Assembly (NCBI GenBank): GCA_031396505.1
Contig: JANNKX010000220.1
Coordinates: 1-21,864, forward strand
DNA from: JAAFHS01 sp031396505
GTDB taxonomy: Bacteria; Pseudomonadota; Alphaproteobacteria; Rhodobacterales; Rhodobacteraceae
Direction of reading: 5' to 3'
Length of the DNA: 21,864 bases
Shown here: piece after piece, positions 1 to 8,013 of the stretch
Numbering within the stretch: the first letter of the stretch is position 1
Layout of the letters: each line of letters begins with the position of its first letter
Notes under the pieces: generated by a model
Told to the model about the DNA's origin: nothing
Seen by the model: the letters and a program-made list of their open reading frames with translations, nothing else
Databases searched by the model: none
Program-made: the position numbers and the translations under genes

Positions 1-43
1 CGCCGATCTGCCGGCGCATTTCGCTGATGTGGCGGCGTTCTGA
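1..43 (+). CDS. Possible C-terminal end of an upstream gene (partial)
   Basis: One plus-strand frame is open from the window edge and ends in TGA at 41-43. Its last thirteen residues read ADLPAHFADVAAF, which looks like ordinary coding sequence. It would converge on the oligoendopeptidase gene, whose stop lies six bases further on. Too little is visible to identify a product, and a 13-codon open stretch can occur by chance, so this is only a suggestion. Confidence 0.3.
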   Translation, partial: ADLPAHFADVAAF

Positions 44-49
44 CTTGCG

Positions 50-1879
50 TCACGCCTCCATCCCCTCCAACGCGTCAATCATCCCTTCGATCATGCTCAA
101 CCCCTTGTCCCAGAACTTCGGGTCTGAGGCATCAAGGCCAAACGGGGCCAGCAGGTCCTTGTGGTGTTTGGAGCCGCCTGCGCTGAGCATTGCCATGTAT
201 TTCGCTTTGAAATCAACGTCCCCCTCCTCGTAAACCGCATAAAGCGCGTTCACCAGCCCGTCGCCGAACGCATAGGCATAGACGTAGAAGGGGGAATGGA
301 CGAAATGCGGGATATACGCCCAGAACGTCTCGTATCCGTCAACGAAATCAAAGGCATCCCCAAGCGACTGGGCCTGGACCGACATCCACAGCGCGTTGAT
401 GTCGTCGGGGGTCAATTCGCCCTGCCCCCGGGCGGCATGCAGTTTGCATTCGAAGTCGTAAAATGCGATCTGCCGGACCACGGTGTTAATCATATCCTCG
501 ACCTTGCCAGCCAGCAGGGTCTTGCGTTCGGCCAGCGTTTTTGCCCCGGCCAGCAGTTTGCGGAAGGTCAGCATTTCGCCAAACACGCTCGCTGTTTCGG
601 CCAGCGTCAGGGGGGTGGATGACAGCAACTCGCCTTGCCCTGCGGCCAGAACCTGATGCACACCGTGGCCAAGTTCGTGCGCCAAGGTCATGACATCACG
701 CGGCTTTCCCAGATAGTTCAGCATCACATAGGGGTGTACTGTCGTCACCGTCGGGTGCGCGAAGGCACCGGGTGCCTTGCCGGGTTTCACGCCCGCGTCG
801 ATCCAGCCCTTGGTAAAGAACGGCTGTGCCAGATCGGCCATTTCGGGGGCGAATCCGGCATAGGCCCCCAGCACGGTCCGTGTCGCCGCGTCCCAATCCA
901 CGACCTTGGCCGCGTCCAGCGGCAAGGGCGCGTTGCGATCCCAGACCTGCAACTTGTCGAGGCCCATCCATTTCGCCTTCAGGCGGTAATAGCGGTGCGA
1001 CAGTTTCGGATAGGCCGCAACAACCGCATTGCGCAGCGCCTCGACCACCTCGGGTTCGACATGGTTTGACAGGTGCCGCCCGGTTTGCGGGGTCGGCATC
1101 TTGCGCCAGCGGTCCTCGATTTCCTTTTCCTTGGCAAGGGTGTTGTGCACCCGCGCGAACAGCTTGACATGTTTGTCGAAGACCACGGCCAGCGCGCGCG
1201 CCGCCGCCTCGCGTTTGGTGCGGTCCGTGTCCGTCAACAGGTTCAGCGTCGCCTCAAGGTTCAGATCGTCATCTTCGCCCGCAACGGTGAACATCAACCC
1301 CGCCATCGTTTCGTCAAACAAGCGGTTCCATGCCGCGGACCCGACTGTCGATTGATCGTGCAGAAATTTTTCCAGCTCATCCGACAACTGATAAGGCCGC
1401 ATGGCGCGCATCCGGTCGAACACCGGGCGATAGCGCGCAAGGTCGGCATTAGCCGCGATCAGCCCGGACAGATGCGCCTCGTCCAGACGGTTGAATTCAA
1501 GGGTGAAAAACACCAAAGGCGTAGTGTGCTCCGTCACCTTGTCTTGGGCATCGGCCATGAATTTCGCGCGGTCGCTGTCCAGGGTGTTCTGATAATAGCG
1601 CAGGCCCGCATAAGACATGATCCGCCCGGCGGTCACATCTATCGCCTCGTACGCGCGCACACAGGCAAGCAGGGCGGCCGCATCAAGGCTGGCGAGCTTG
1701 CCATCATAGGCCGCCGCAAAATCCACACCCGCTTTTGCCAGCGATGCCATATCCCGGGCATATTCGGGCGCATCTGGGCTTGGGTACAAATCCGTCAGAT
1801 CCCATTCGGGCAAATCGCCGAACCCGCCACCATTGGCGTTGGCGTTGGCGTCATAGACGGGGCGGGGATGCGGGATCAT
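50..1879 (-). CDS. pepF: M3-family oligoendopeptidase F (zinc metallopeptidase)
   Basis: Predicted cytoplasmic zinc peptidase that cuts oligopeptides, 609 residues, close to the usual PepF length of about 600. The zinc-binding motif HELGH is at residues 401-405, and the flanking TLAHELGHGVHQ is typical of M3 enzymes. The C-terminal half also carries family-like stretches around HSPFYVYAYAFGDGL. The open frame extends 18 codons further upstream, but the ATG at 1879 is preceded by a strong AGGAGG ribosome site seven bases away, so that start is chosen. No signal peptide is seen. It is the last gene of a minus-strand run after the DNA ligase, 64 bases downstream of it, and may be co-transcribed or have its own promoter. 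The family assignment is firm; the substrate is unknown. Confidence 0.93.
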   Translation of the reverse strand: MIPHPRPVYDANANANGGGFGDLPEWDLTDLYPSPDAPEYARDMASLAKAGVDFAAAYDGKLASLDAAALLACVRAYEAIDVTAGRIMSYAGLRYYQNTLDSDRAKFMADAQDKVTEHTTPLVFFTLEFNRLDEAHLSGLIAANADLARYRPVFDRMRAMRPYQLSDELEKFLHDQSTVGSAAWNRLFDETMAGLMFTVAGEDDDLNLEATLNLLTDTDRTKREAAARALAVVFDKHVKLFARVHNTLAKEKEIEDRWRKMPTPQTGRHLSNHVEPEVVEALRNAVVAAYPKLSHRYYRLKAKWMGLDKLQVWDRNAPLPLDAAKVVDWDAATRTVLGAYAGFAPEMADLAQPFFTKGWIDAGVKPGKAPGAFAHPTVTTVHPYVMLNYLGKPRDVMTLAHELGHGVHQVLAAGQGELLSSTPLTLAETASVFGEMLTFRKLLAGAKTLAERKTLLAGKVEDMINTVVRQIAFYDFECKLHAARGQGELTPDDINALWMSVQAQSLGDAFDFVDGYETFWAYIPHFVHSPFYVYAYAFGDGLVNALYAVYEEGDVDFKAKYMAMLSAGGSKHHKDLLAPFGLDASDPKFWDKGLSMIEGMIDALEGMEA

Positions 1880-1917
1880 TGGAACCTCCTGAACTGTTGG
1901 AGGTGAGTTAGGCCACC

Positions 1918-1944
1918 AAGGCCATGGCTGCAACCCGTGGCCTT
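1918..1944 (-). repeat. Hairpin at the ligase stop codon
   Basis: Inverted repeat with ten-base arms at 1918-1927 and 1935-1944, nine of ten positions pairing, around a seven-base loop. The right arm reaches the first base of the ligase TGA region. In minus-strand RNA it would fold immediately after the ligase stop and about 40 bases before the pepF start. There is no U-tract, so it is not a canonical intrinsic terminator. It could be a processing or partial attenuation site between ligase and pepF. Confidence 0.4.
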
Positions 1945-3545
1945 CAATTCGCTTGTATGGCCAACAGCGCCTTCAAACTGTCGAGCGTATCAATATCGGC
2001 CACACCCTTGTCCTGCCGCCAGCGCGCCATGCGTGGAAAGCGCAGGGCGAGCCCTGATTTATGCCGCGTGCTGGCCTGAATGCCCTCGAACGCAATTTCG
2101 AATACCAGTTCGGCGTGCACACGGCGCACCGGGCCGAACCGTTCCAGCGTGTGTTTGCCCACCCATGCGGTAATAGCGCGAAATTCCGCATCGGTCAGGC
2201 CGGAATAGGCCTTAGTAAAGGGGACAAGGTCATTGCCATCGCGCACGGCAAAGGTGAAATCGGTGAACAGGGTGGCGCGCCGCCCGTGGCCGGATTGCGC
2301 ATAGATCATCACGGCATCGACGCTGTAGGGGTCCAGTTTCCATTTCCACCAATCGCCGCGCTTGCGCCCGACATGATAGGTGGATGATGCGCGTTTCAGC
2401 ATCAACCCTTCGGCCTGTGCGCCGCGTGCAGATGCCCGCGTGGCTGCCAGTGTATCCCATGTGGCAAATGACAGGGCGGGAGACAGGGCCAGTGGCAGGC
2501 CGGGGGGCAATGCGGCGATCATTGCGGAGAGCCGCACGCGTCGCGTCGCGAGCGGTAGCGCACGCAGATCGTGGCCTGCGTCCTCCAGCAAATCATAGGC
2601 GAGCATCCGTGCGGGCGCGTCAGCCAGCAGTTTTTTCGGCACGGATTTGCGCCCGATGCGCCTTTGCAAGGCAGCGAAAGGTTGGGGCTGGTCCGCAAGC
2701 GGACCCACGCCCCAGGCCAGAACCTCGCCGTCGATGACGCAGCCGGGGGGCAGGAAATCGGCCAAGGGCGCGAATTCGGGAAAGCGGTCGGTGATCAGCT
2801 CCTCGCCCCGCGACCACAGCGCAAAGGCGCCTGCGCGGTTGATCAACTGACCCCGGATACCGTCCCATTTCCATTCGGCGATCCAGTCACCTGGCGCGCC
2901 AAGGCTTGCTGCATCGGCCTCAAGCGGGCTGGCAAGGGCAAAGGGATAGGGCTGCGCGCCGTCCTGCCCGTCACCCGCGATCAGCGCGTCAAAGGACAGA
3001 CGGGCGGGGTCCCAGTTGCCCATCAGGCGGTGGGCCAGGGTGGTTTCCGCAATCCCGGTGGCAAGGCCAAGCGCGCGCGTCATCAGGCCCTGACTGACGC
3101 CCATCCGAAAGCCGCCGGTGATCAGTTTGTTGAACAGGAACCGCGCGTCACCGGGCAGGGCGTCCCACGCCGCAAGGATTGCCGCGCGCCGCGCAGCAGG
3201 CGGTTGCCCGGTCAGCGCGATCAGCCCGGTCAGGGTTTCTGTCAGGCTTTGGTTGCCAAGCTTTGACGGCGGCGGCAGGACAAGGGCGATGGTTTCGGCC
3301 AGATCGCCGACGATCGGATAGGCCTCTTCGAACAACCACAGCGGAATGTGCGCGGCCTCGGCCGCCCAGAGGCGCAGTTCGGTCGCGGTGACACTGCGTT
3401 TCGGGCGGCGGCCGGACAGCAAGGCGATGGTCCAGACGCGATCAGACGGGGGGGCCGCGCGAAAATAGGTGGCGAGGGCCTCGGTCTTGGCGGATGTCTT
3501 GGTGGTGCTGTCGAGGGCGGCAAACAGGGTGGCAAAGGCTTTCAT
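1944..3545 (-). CDS. ATP-dependent DNA ligase (ligase-associated DNA damage response type)
   Basis: Predicted to seal nicks in DNA using ATP, 533 residues. The nucleotidyltransferase signature KWDG is at residues 226-229, where Lys226 should form the ligase-AMP intermediate. It is followed in order by SRGEE, DGEVLAW, EGLMLK and WWKWKLDPY, matching ligase motifs Ia, III, IV and V. An N-terminal helical domain and a C-terminal OB-fold region complete the architecture. The frame is open 74 codons upstream, but that part runs into the intergenic palindrome and has no coding character, so the start is placed at MKAFATLF (3545), with only a modest upstream AGG as ribosome site. It lies 100 bases downstream of the exonuclease; this pairing is the known bacterial ligase-associated repair set. 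It is separate from the essential NAD-dependent LigA, which is not in the window. Confidence 0.92.
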   Translation of the reverse strand: MKAFATLFAALDSTTKTSAKTEALATYFRAAPPSDRVWTIALLSGRRPKRSVTATELRLWAAEAAHIPLWLFEEAYPIVGDLAETIALVLPPPSKLGNQSLTETLTGLIALTGQPPAARRAAILAAWDALPGDARFLFNKLITGGFRMGVSQGLMTRALGLATGIAETTLAHRLMGNWDPARLSFDALIAGDGQDGAQPYPFALASPLEADAASLGAPGDWIAEWKWDGIRGQLINRAGAFALWSRGEELITDRFPEFAPLADFLPPGCVIDGEVLAWGVGPLADQPQPFAALQRRIGRKSVPKKLLADAPARMLAYDLLEDAGHDLRALPLATRRVRLSAMIAALPPGLPLALSPALSFATWDTLAATRASARGAQAEGLMLKRASSTYHVGRKRGDWWKWKLDPYSVDAVMIYAQSGHGRRATLFTDFTFAVRDGNDLVPFTKAYSGLTDAEFRAITAWVGKHTLERFGPVRRVHAELVFEIAFEGIQASTRHKSGLALRFPRMARWRQDKGVADIDTLDSLKALLAIQAN

Positions 3546-3570
3546 GCGGCGCGCCTGTCGGGGGTGGCGC

Positions 3571-3640
3571 AGGGGGGCTGTCTGCCCCCCTCGGCCTGCG
3601 GCCTCACCCCCTGAGGATCGTTTTGCAGAGAGGAAGACGG
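3571..3640. repeat. Rhodobacteraceae-type dispersed intergenic palindromic element
   Basis: An eight-base perfect stem (arms 3571-3578 and 3584-3591, G/C tracts, loop TGTCT) is followed directly by a second small stem, GGCC-TGC-GGCC (3593-3603). After it come a C-tract and a GAGGAT...GCAGAGAGGAAGA tail (3613-3637). The stem/stem/tail arrangement resembles elements I remember as scattered between genes in many Rhodobacteraceae genomes. That comparison is from memory and not checked here. It lies between two co-directional genes, so it would be transcribed in their shared mRNA. Confidence 0.6.
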
Positions 3641-3645
3641 ATGGA

Positions 3646-4665
3646 TCATTCGGCGCTGCCCGGTTCAGCCTCGGCCGCCGCATCATCGCCTGCATATTCG
3701 GTGGCCACGATGCCTGCCTCATAACCTTGGGTTTCCAGCCATTTGCGGAACGGTGTTGTATAGCCATGGGTCACGAAAACGCGGCTGGCACCCATTTCCC
3801 TGATGGCGTTGTTCAAGCCCGGCCAGTCGGCGTGGTCTGACACGACAAAGCCCGCAGTGCCGCGTCGCCGCCGCACCCCGCGCAGGGCCATCCAGCCGGA
3901 TGCAAACGCGCTTTCCGAGGGGCCAAAGCGCGCGGCCCATGGCGTGCCCAGTGCCGATGGCGGGGCGATGACCAATGCGCCGGGATGCGATTTTCCGTCC
4001 ACGCCGGCCCGCACCTGCACCGTGTCGGGGATCGCATAGCCCGCCGCGCGCAATGCCGCAGATGTACCTTCGACTGCGCCATGCGTGAGGATCGGGCCTG
4101 CGCCTGCAACGCCCGCCATCAGCCGCTGTGCCTTGCCCAGACTATACGCCCCGAGGATCGAGATTTTCCCCGCCGCCGCATTTTCTGCCCACCACGCAGT
4201 GATGCGGGCCATCACGGTGGAGTTATCCTCCCACCGGAACACCGGCAGGCCGAAAGTGCATTCGCTGATGAAGGTGTGGCAAGCCACGGGCTGCCATGGC
4301 TCGGCCAAGCCATCCGGATCGGTTTTATAATCGCCCGATACCACCCAGACCTCACCACCGCGTGCGATGCGGATCATCGCTGATCCTGGCACATGGCCCG
4401 CCGGGTGAAAGCTGACGGAGACGCGGCCAATATGTTGCGTTTGCCCGTAACCGATCGTGTCAGACGTGATCGCGCCCAGCCTGTGACGCATGACGATATC
4501 AGTGCCGGGGGTCGACAGATACGCAGCATGGCCGAACCGTGCGTGGTCAGAATGCGCATGGGTGATCAGCGCGCGCGCAACGGGCCGCCATGGGTCGATG
4601 TAGAAATCGCCGTCCGGGCAGTAAATGCCCTTGTCGGTGAAGATCAGGATCGGAGTTTGCGCCAT
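3646..4665 (-). CDS. Ligase-associated DNA damage response exonuclease (metallo-beta-lactamase/CPSF fold)
   Basis: Predicted metal-dependent nuclease of 339 residues. The metallo-beta-lactamase signature HAHSDH is at residues 36-41. Later metal-site elements follow: GHVPGSA, SGDYKTD, SECTFG, a SDHADW segment and the terminal VTHGY. This pattern is that of the beta-CASP-like exonucleases encoded next to ATP-dependent DNA ligases. The open frame continues far upstream across the divergent gene, but the ATG at 4665 begins the family-like sequence MAQTPILIFTDKGIYC, so the longer form is rejected. It is the first gene of the minus-strand run and is divergent from the ATP-grasp gene across 156 bases. 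The last residues (AAAEAEPGSAE) are an acidic, probably disordered tail. Confidence 0.9.
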   Translation of the reverse strand: MAQTPILIFTDKGIYCPDGDFYIDPWRPVARALITHAHSDHARFGHAAYLSTPGTDIVMRHRLGAITSDTIGYGQTQHIGRVSVSFHPAGHVPGSAMIRIARGGEVWVVSGDYKTDPDGLAEPWQPVACHTFISECTFGLPVFRWEDNSTVMARITAWWAENAAAGKISILGAYSLGKAQRLMAGVAGAGPILTHGAVEGTSAALRAAGYAIPDTVQVRAGVDGKSHPGALVIAPPSALGTPWAARFGPSESAFASGWMALRGVRRRRGTAGFVVSDHADWPGLNNAIREMGASRVFVTHGYTTPFRKWLETQGYEAGIVATEYAGDDAAAEAEPGSAE

Positions 4666-4821
4666 AAACAGCAGGATAGCGTGAAGTCGCGCGCCCGCCA
4701 GCCTAGAGATTTGCACAGAAAGCAGGCAATTGCCCGTCATTGCGACGTATTTGCGACAATTCGCTTGGCGCGGCGGGAAATGCGACGCTTTACTGATGCA
4801 AAGCAACGAGGGCGTGCGGCG
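4666..4821. promoter_or_regulatory. Divergent intergenic region with TGCGAC repeats and a palindrome
   Basis: This 156-base gap must hold the promoters of both the exonuclease (leftward) and the ATP-grasp gene (rightward). It contains a perfect ten-base palindrome GGCAATTGCC (4725-4734). TTGCGAC occurs twice exactly 11 bases apart (4740-4746 and 4751-4757), and a third TGCGAC is at 4781-4786. A weak rightward promoter is possible (TTGGCG at 4765-4770 and TTTACT at 4789-4794, 18-base spacing). The repeats are seen directly; regulator binding is inference. Confidence 0.4.
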
Positions 4822-6225
4822 ATGTTCAACGAAATGTACCAGGGGCAATCCGTGCGCGCACCCTATGCACGTCTTGGTGACTGGATGCAGTCGATGCCTG
4901 CCTCGTTGCGCAGCCTGAAACAGGCCGAGGCCGAGGCGCTGTTTCGTCGTATCGGGATCACCTTTGCAGTCTATGGCGAAGGCGGCGATCCTGACCGGCT
5001 GATCCCGTTTGACATGTTCCCGCGCGTGTTTACGGCAATGGAATGGGCGCGGCTGGAACGCGGGATCAAGCAGCGCGCCCGCGCATTGAATGCGTTTCTG
5101 GTGGATGTTTACGGGCGCGGCGAAATTGTGCGCGCGGGGCGAATCCCGGCAAAGCTGGTGTATCAGAACGCCGCGTTTGAAAAGGCTGTGGTCGGGATCA
5201 AGCCGCCCAAGGGGGTGTATTCCCATATTGTGGGGATTGATCTGGTGCGCACGGGGCCGGATGATTTCTTTGTGCTGGAGGACAATTGCCGCACGCCGTC
5301 GGGCGTTAGCTATATGCTGGAAAACCGCGAGATCATGATGCGGATGTTTCCGGACCTGTTCCGTGCCAATCGGATTGAACCGGTCGACGGTTATCCCGAA
5401 CTGCTGCGCCGGACGCTGGCCAGTGTGGCACCCGCCAAGTGTAAGGGGGATCCGACCGTGGTGATCCTGACGCCGGGGCATTTCAATTCCGCGTACTACG
5501 AGCACTCGTTCCTTGCAGACCTGATGGGCGTGGAACTGGTCGAGGGGCAGGATCTGTTTGTGGAAGGTGAATTTGTCTGGATGCGCACCACCGAAGGCCC
5601 GCGCCGGGTCGATGTGATCTACCGCCGCGTGGATGATGCCTATCTGGACCCGCTTTGTTTCCGCCCTGACAGTACCCTTGGCATTCCCGGTCTGATGGAT
5701 GTGTACCGTTCTGGCGGCGTGGCGATCTGTTCGGCCCCCGGCGCGGGGGTGGCTGATGACAAGGCGGTTTACACCTTTGTGCCCGAAATGATCCGGTTCT
5801 ATCTGGGCGAGGAACCCATTCTGCAGAACGTGCCGACATGGCAATGCGGCAAGGATGACGACCTGAAATACGTGCTGGAAAAGCTGCCGGAACTGGTGGT
5901 GAAAGAGGTGCATGGATCGGGCGGTTACGGCATGCTGGTTGGCCCGAAATGCACGGCGTCCGAGGTGGAAGAATTCCGCCATCGCATCATCGCAGACCCC
6001 GGCAATTACATCGCGCAACCGACGCTGGCGCTGTCGACCACGCCCACATTCGTGGCCGAAGGTGTGGCCCCGCGCCATGTCGATTTGCGCCCCTATTGCC
6101 TTGTCGGCGAACGGATCGAACTGGTGCCCGGCGGGCTGACACGGGTCGCGTTGAAAGAAGGTTCGCTGGTGGTAAACTCTTCGCAAGGGGGCGGGGTCAA
6201 GGATACGTGGGTCTTGGCGGAGTGA
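4822..6225 (+). CDS. Circularly permuted type 2 ATP-grasp protein (amidoligase-like)
   Basis: Predicted ATP-dependent ligase of 467 residues, with the circularly permuted ATP-grasp fold once split as DUF404/DUF407. Visible family elements are VLEDNCRTPSG near residues 150-160, a TPGHFNSAYYEHSFLAD stretch in the middle and a glycine-rich EVHGSGGYGMLVG loop near 360-373. Family members are thought to form amide or peptide bonds; substrate and product are not established. The frame is open further upstream, but MFNEMYQG at 4822 begins the conserved part and follows GAGGG, so this start is used. It ends four bases before the alpha-E gene and is the first member of a four-gene run with a transglutaminase-like protein and Anbu. 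Family is secure; role is inferred from context. Confidence 0.92.
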   Translation: MFNEMYQGQSVRAPYARLGDWMQSMPASLRSLKQAEAEALFRRIGITFAVYGEGGDPDRLIPFDMFPRVFTAMEWARLERGIKQRARALNAFLVDVYGRGEIVRAGRIPAKLVYQNAAFEKAVVGIKPPKGVYSHIVGIDLVRTGPDDFFVLEDNCRTPSGVSYMLENREIMMRMFPDLFRANRIEPVDGYPELLRRTLASVAPAKCKGDPTVVILTPGHFNSAYYEHSFLADLMGVELVEGQDLFVEGEFVWMRTTEGPRRVDVIYRRVDDAYLDPLCFRPDSTLGIPGLMDVYRSGGVAICSAPGAGVADDKAVYTFVPEMIRFYLGEEPILQNVPTWQCGKDDDLKYVLEKLPELVVKEVHGSGGYGMLVGPKCTASEVEEFRHRIIADPGNYIAQPTLALSTTPTFVAEGVAPRHVDLRPYCLVGERIELVPGGLTRVALKEGSLVVNSSQGGGVKDTWVLAE

Positions 6226-6229
6226 TGAC

Positions 6230-7180
6230 ATGCTAAGCCGTACCGCCGATAATCTGTTCTGGCTTGCCCGCTATATGGAGCGGGCAGAAACCACCGCGCG
6301 CCTGCTTGAGGTTGGATCGCGCATCGCGCTGATCCCGTCGGCGGCTGGCTATCGCAACGAATGGGACTCGTTGTTGCAGGCGACGGGCACGGCGGATGGC
6401 TTTGCGGCGAAGCATAAAGAGGCCACACAGGAAAACATCGAAGACTATCTGTTTTTTGACCATGACAATGCGTCTTCGGTGGCCGCCTGCATCACGCGTG
6501 CGCGCGAAAACGGGCGCATCGTGCGCACTGCCCTGACAACGCAGGTCTGGGATGCGCTGAATACAGCGTTCACGGAATTGCGCGGGCTGGAAGGCGCGCC
6601 GCGTGCCACACTGGAACTGACGCGGCTGACGGAATGGACGATGCGGCATGTGGCGATGCTGCGCGGGGCGATCGAGGCGACGCAGCTGCGTGGCGACGGT
6701 TATGATTTCATGAACCTTGGCTATTATGTCGAACGCGCCGACAACACGGCACGCCTGATGGATGTGAAATACTATGTGCTTTTGCCGCGTGCGGATTTCG
6801 TGGGGTCGGGTCTTGATAATTATCAATGGACAACGCTGTTGCGCGCGATGTCGGCGCACCGGGCCTTTCACTGGGCGTATGGGGGCGAAGTGACGGCAGG
6901 CAAGATCGCGCATTTCCTAATCCTCAATCCGCAATGCCCGCGCGCGCTGATCACTTGCGTGCAGGCCCTGAACACGCATCTTGACCGCATCACGCGGGCC
7001 TATCACCGCACCAGCGCGGCGCAAACGCAAGCGCGCGGCGTGCTGGCAGGGCTGGCGGAATGTCAGGTGGAAGAGATTTTCGAAGAAGGCCTGCATGAGT
7101 TCCTGACGCGGTTCATTGGCGATATGGCCGGGGTCGGCCTTGCCATTCACGACAGCTATTTGTCCGGGGATTTGCGCTGA
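6230..7180 (+). CDS. Alpha-E domain-containing protein (DUF403)
   Basis: All-alpha protein of 316 residues. It begins with the family signature MLSRTADNLFWLARYMERAETTARLLEV, interrupted here only by normal variation, and has a matching internal NLGYYVERADNTARLMDVKYY segment, giving the appearance of two related ERA(D/E)xTAR helices. No catalytic residues are recognised. Alpha-E proteins are almost always encoded beside permuted ATP-grasp enzymes and sometimes fused to them, so it is probably a partner or accessory subunit. The start is four bases after the ATP-grasp stop, and its own TGA overlaps the next ATG by one base (TGATG), indicating translational coupling on both sides. Confidence 0.92.
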   Translation: MLSRTADNLFWLARYMERAETTARLLEVGSRIALIPSAAGYRNEWDSLLQATGTADGFAAKHKEATQENIEDYLFFDHDNASSVAACITRARENGRIVRTALTTQVWDALNTAFTELRGLEGAPRATLELTRLTEWTMRHVAMLRGAIEATQLRGDGYDFMNLGYYVERADNTARLMDVKYYVLLPRADFVGSGLDNYQWTTLLRAMSAHRAFHWAYGGEVTAGKIAHFLILNPQCPRALITCVQALNTHLDRITRAYHRTSAAQTQARGVLAGLAECQVEEIFEEGLHEFLTRFIGDMAGVGLAIHDSYLSGDLR

Positions 7181-7986
7181 TGTGGCTGACGGTCGACCAT
7201 GTGACGCGGTACACTTACGACCGCGCAGTGCGCGGCGCGGTCCAAAGCCACCGCCTGACGCCGTCTGTATTTGACGGGCAACGCACGATCGACTGGCAGG
7301 TGACCGTATCGGGCGGCATGGCAGGCGGCACGTTCCGCGACGGCGCGGGCGATCTGGTGCAGGGTTGGACGGTGCCCGGACCCGTCACGGAAATCGAAGT
7401 GCGGGTGATTGGCACAGTCGACACCATCGATCTGACTGGCGTTCTGCGCGGCCACCGCGAGAAGGTGGCACCCGAGGCCTATTTGCGCAGTACCGAACCA
7501 ACCATGGCAGATGCCGCCATCATCGGGCTGGCCGCGCGGGCGCAGGAGGCTGACCCTTTAGCCCGGGCCCATAGCCTGTCGGCCGCCGTTGCAGATGCAA
7601 TTGCCTATCGCCCCGGTGTGACCAATGCCCACACGACCGCAGCCCAGGCCTTGGCGCAGGGGAAAGGTGTGTGCCAGGATCACGCCCATGCCCTGATTGC
7701 GATGGCGCGCAGTCTGGGGATGCCCGCGCGATATGTATCGGGCTATCTGCATTCAGGATCGGATGGTGCGGCGCACGAGGCCGCCCATGCCTGGGCCGAA
7801 TTGTGGATGCCAACGCTGGGCTGGGTCGGGTTTGACCCCGCCAATCGCTGTTGCCCCGATGATCGCTATATCCGGTTGGGATCGGGCATGGATGCCCAAG
7901 ATGCGGCCCCTATCCGGGGTATTTCGCGCGGGGGCGGAACGGAAATCATGTCTGTCACCGTTGCGATTCAGGCAGCACAGCAATAG
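7180..7986 (+). CDS. Transglutaminase-like cysteine peptidase family protein
   Basis: Protein of 268 residues with an N-terminal beta-sandwich-like region opening LTVDHVTRYTYDRAV, followed by a transglutaminase core. The catalytic triad can be placed: Cys165 in GKGVCQDHA, His203 in EAAHAWAE and Asp219 in GFDPANR, with family-typical spacing. Bacterial members of this type usually hydrolyse or transfer peptide bonds. No signal peptide is seen, so cytoplasmic action is expected. It overlaps the alpha-E stop by one base and ends 27 bases before Anbu. In this neighbourhood it has been proposed to act on the product of the ATP-grasp ligase; the actual substrate is unknown. Confidence 0.93.
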   Translation: MWLTVDHVTRYTYDRAVRGAVQSHRLTPSVFDGQRTIDWQVTVSGGMAGGTFRDGAGDLVQGWTVPGPVTEIEVRVIGTVDTIDLTGVLRGHREKVAPEAYLRSTEPTMADAAIIGLAARAQEADPLARAHSLSAAVADAIAYRPGVTNAHTTAAQALAQGKGVCQDHAHALIAMARSLGMPARYVSGYLHSGSDGAAHEAAHAWAELWMPTLGWVGFDPANRCCPDDRYIRLGSGMDAQDAAPIRGISRGGGTEIMSVTVAIQAAQQ

Positions 7987-8013
7987 GCTGTATCCAGAAC
8001 TGCGGGGGATTGA

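Noticed and set aside
1073..1906. Plus-strand 277-codon frame antisense to pepF
   Set aside because: Composition typical of a shadow frame (Arg/His/Gln rich) opposite a secure M3 peptidase with catalytic motif.
4666..6231. Minus-strand frame open across the whole ATP-grasp gene and fused to the exonuclease frame (861 codons)
   Set aside because: High G+C antisense openness; the sequence has no family features and the exonuclease has a clear start at 4665.
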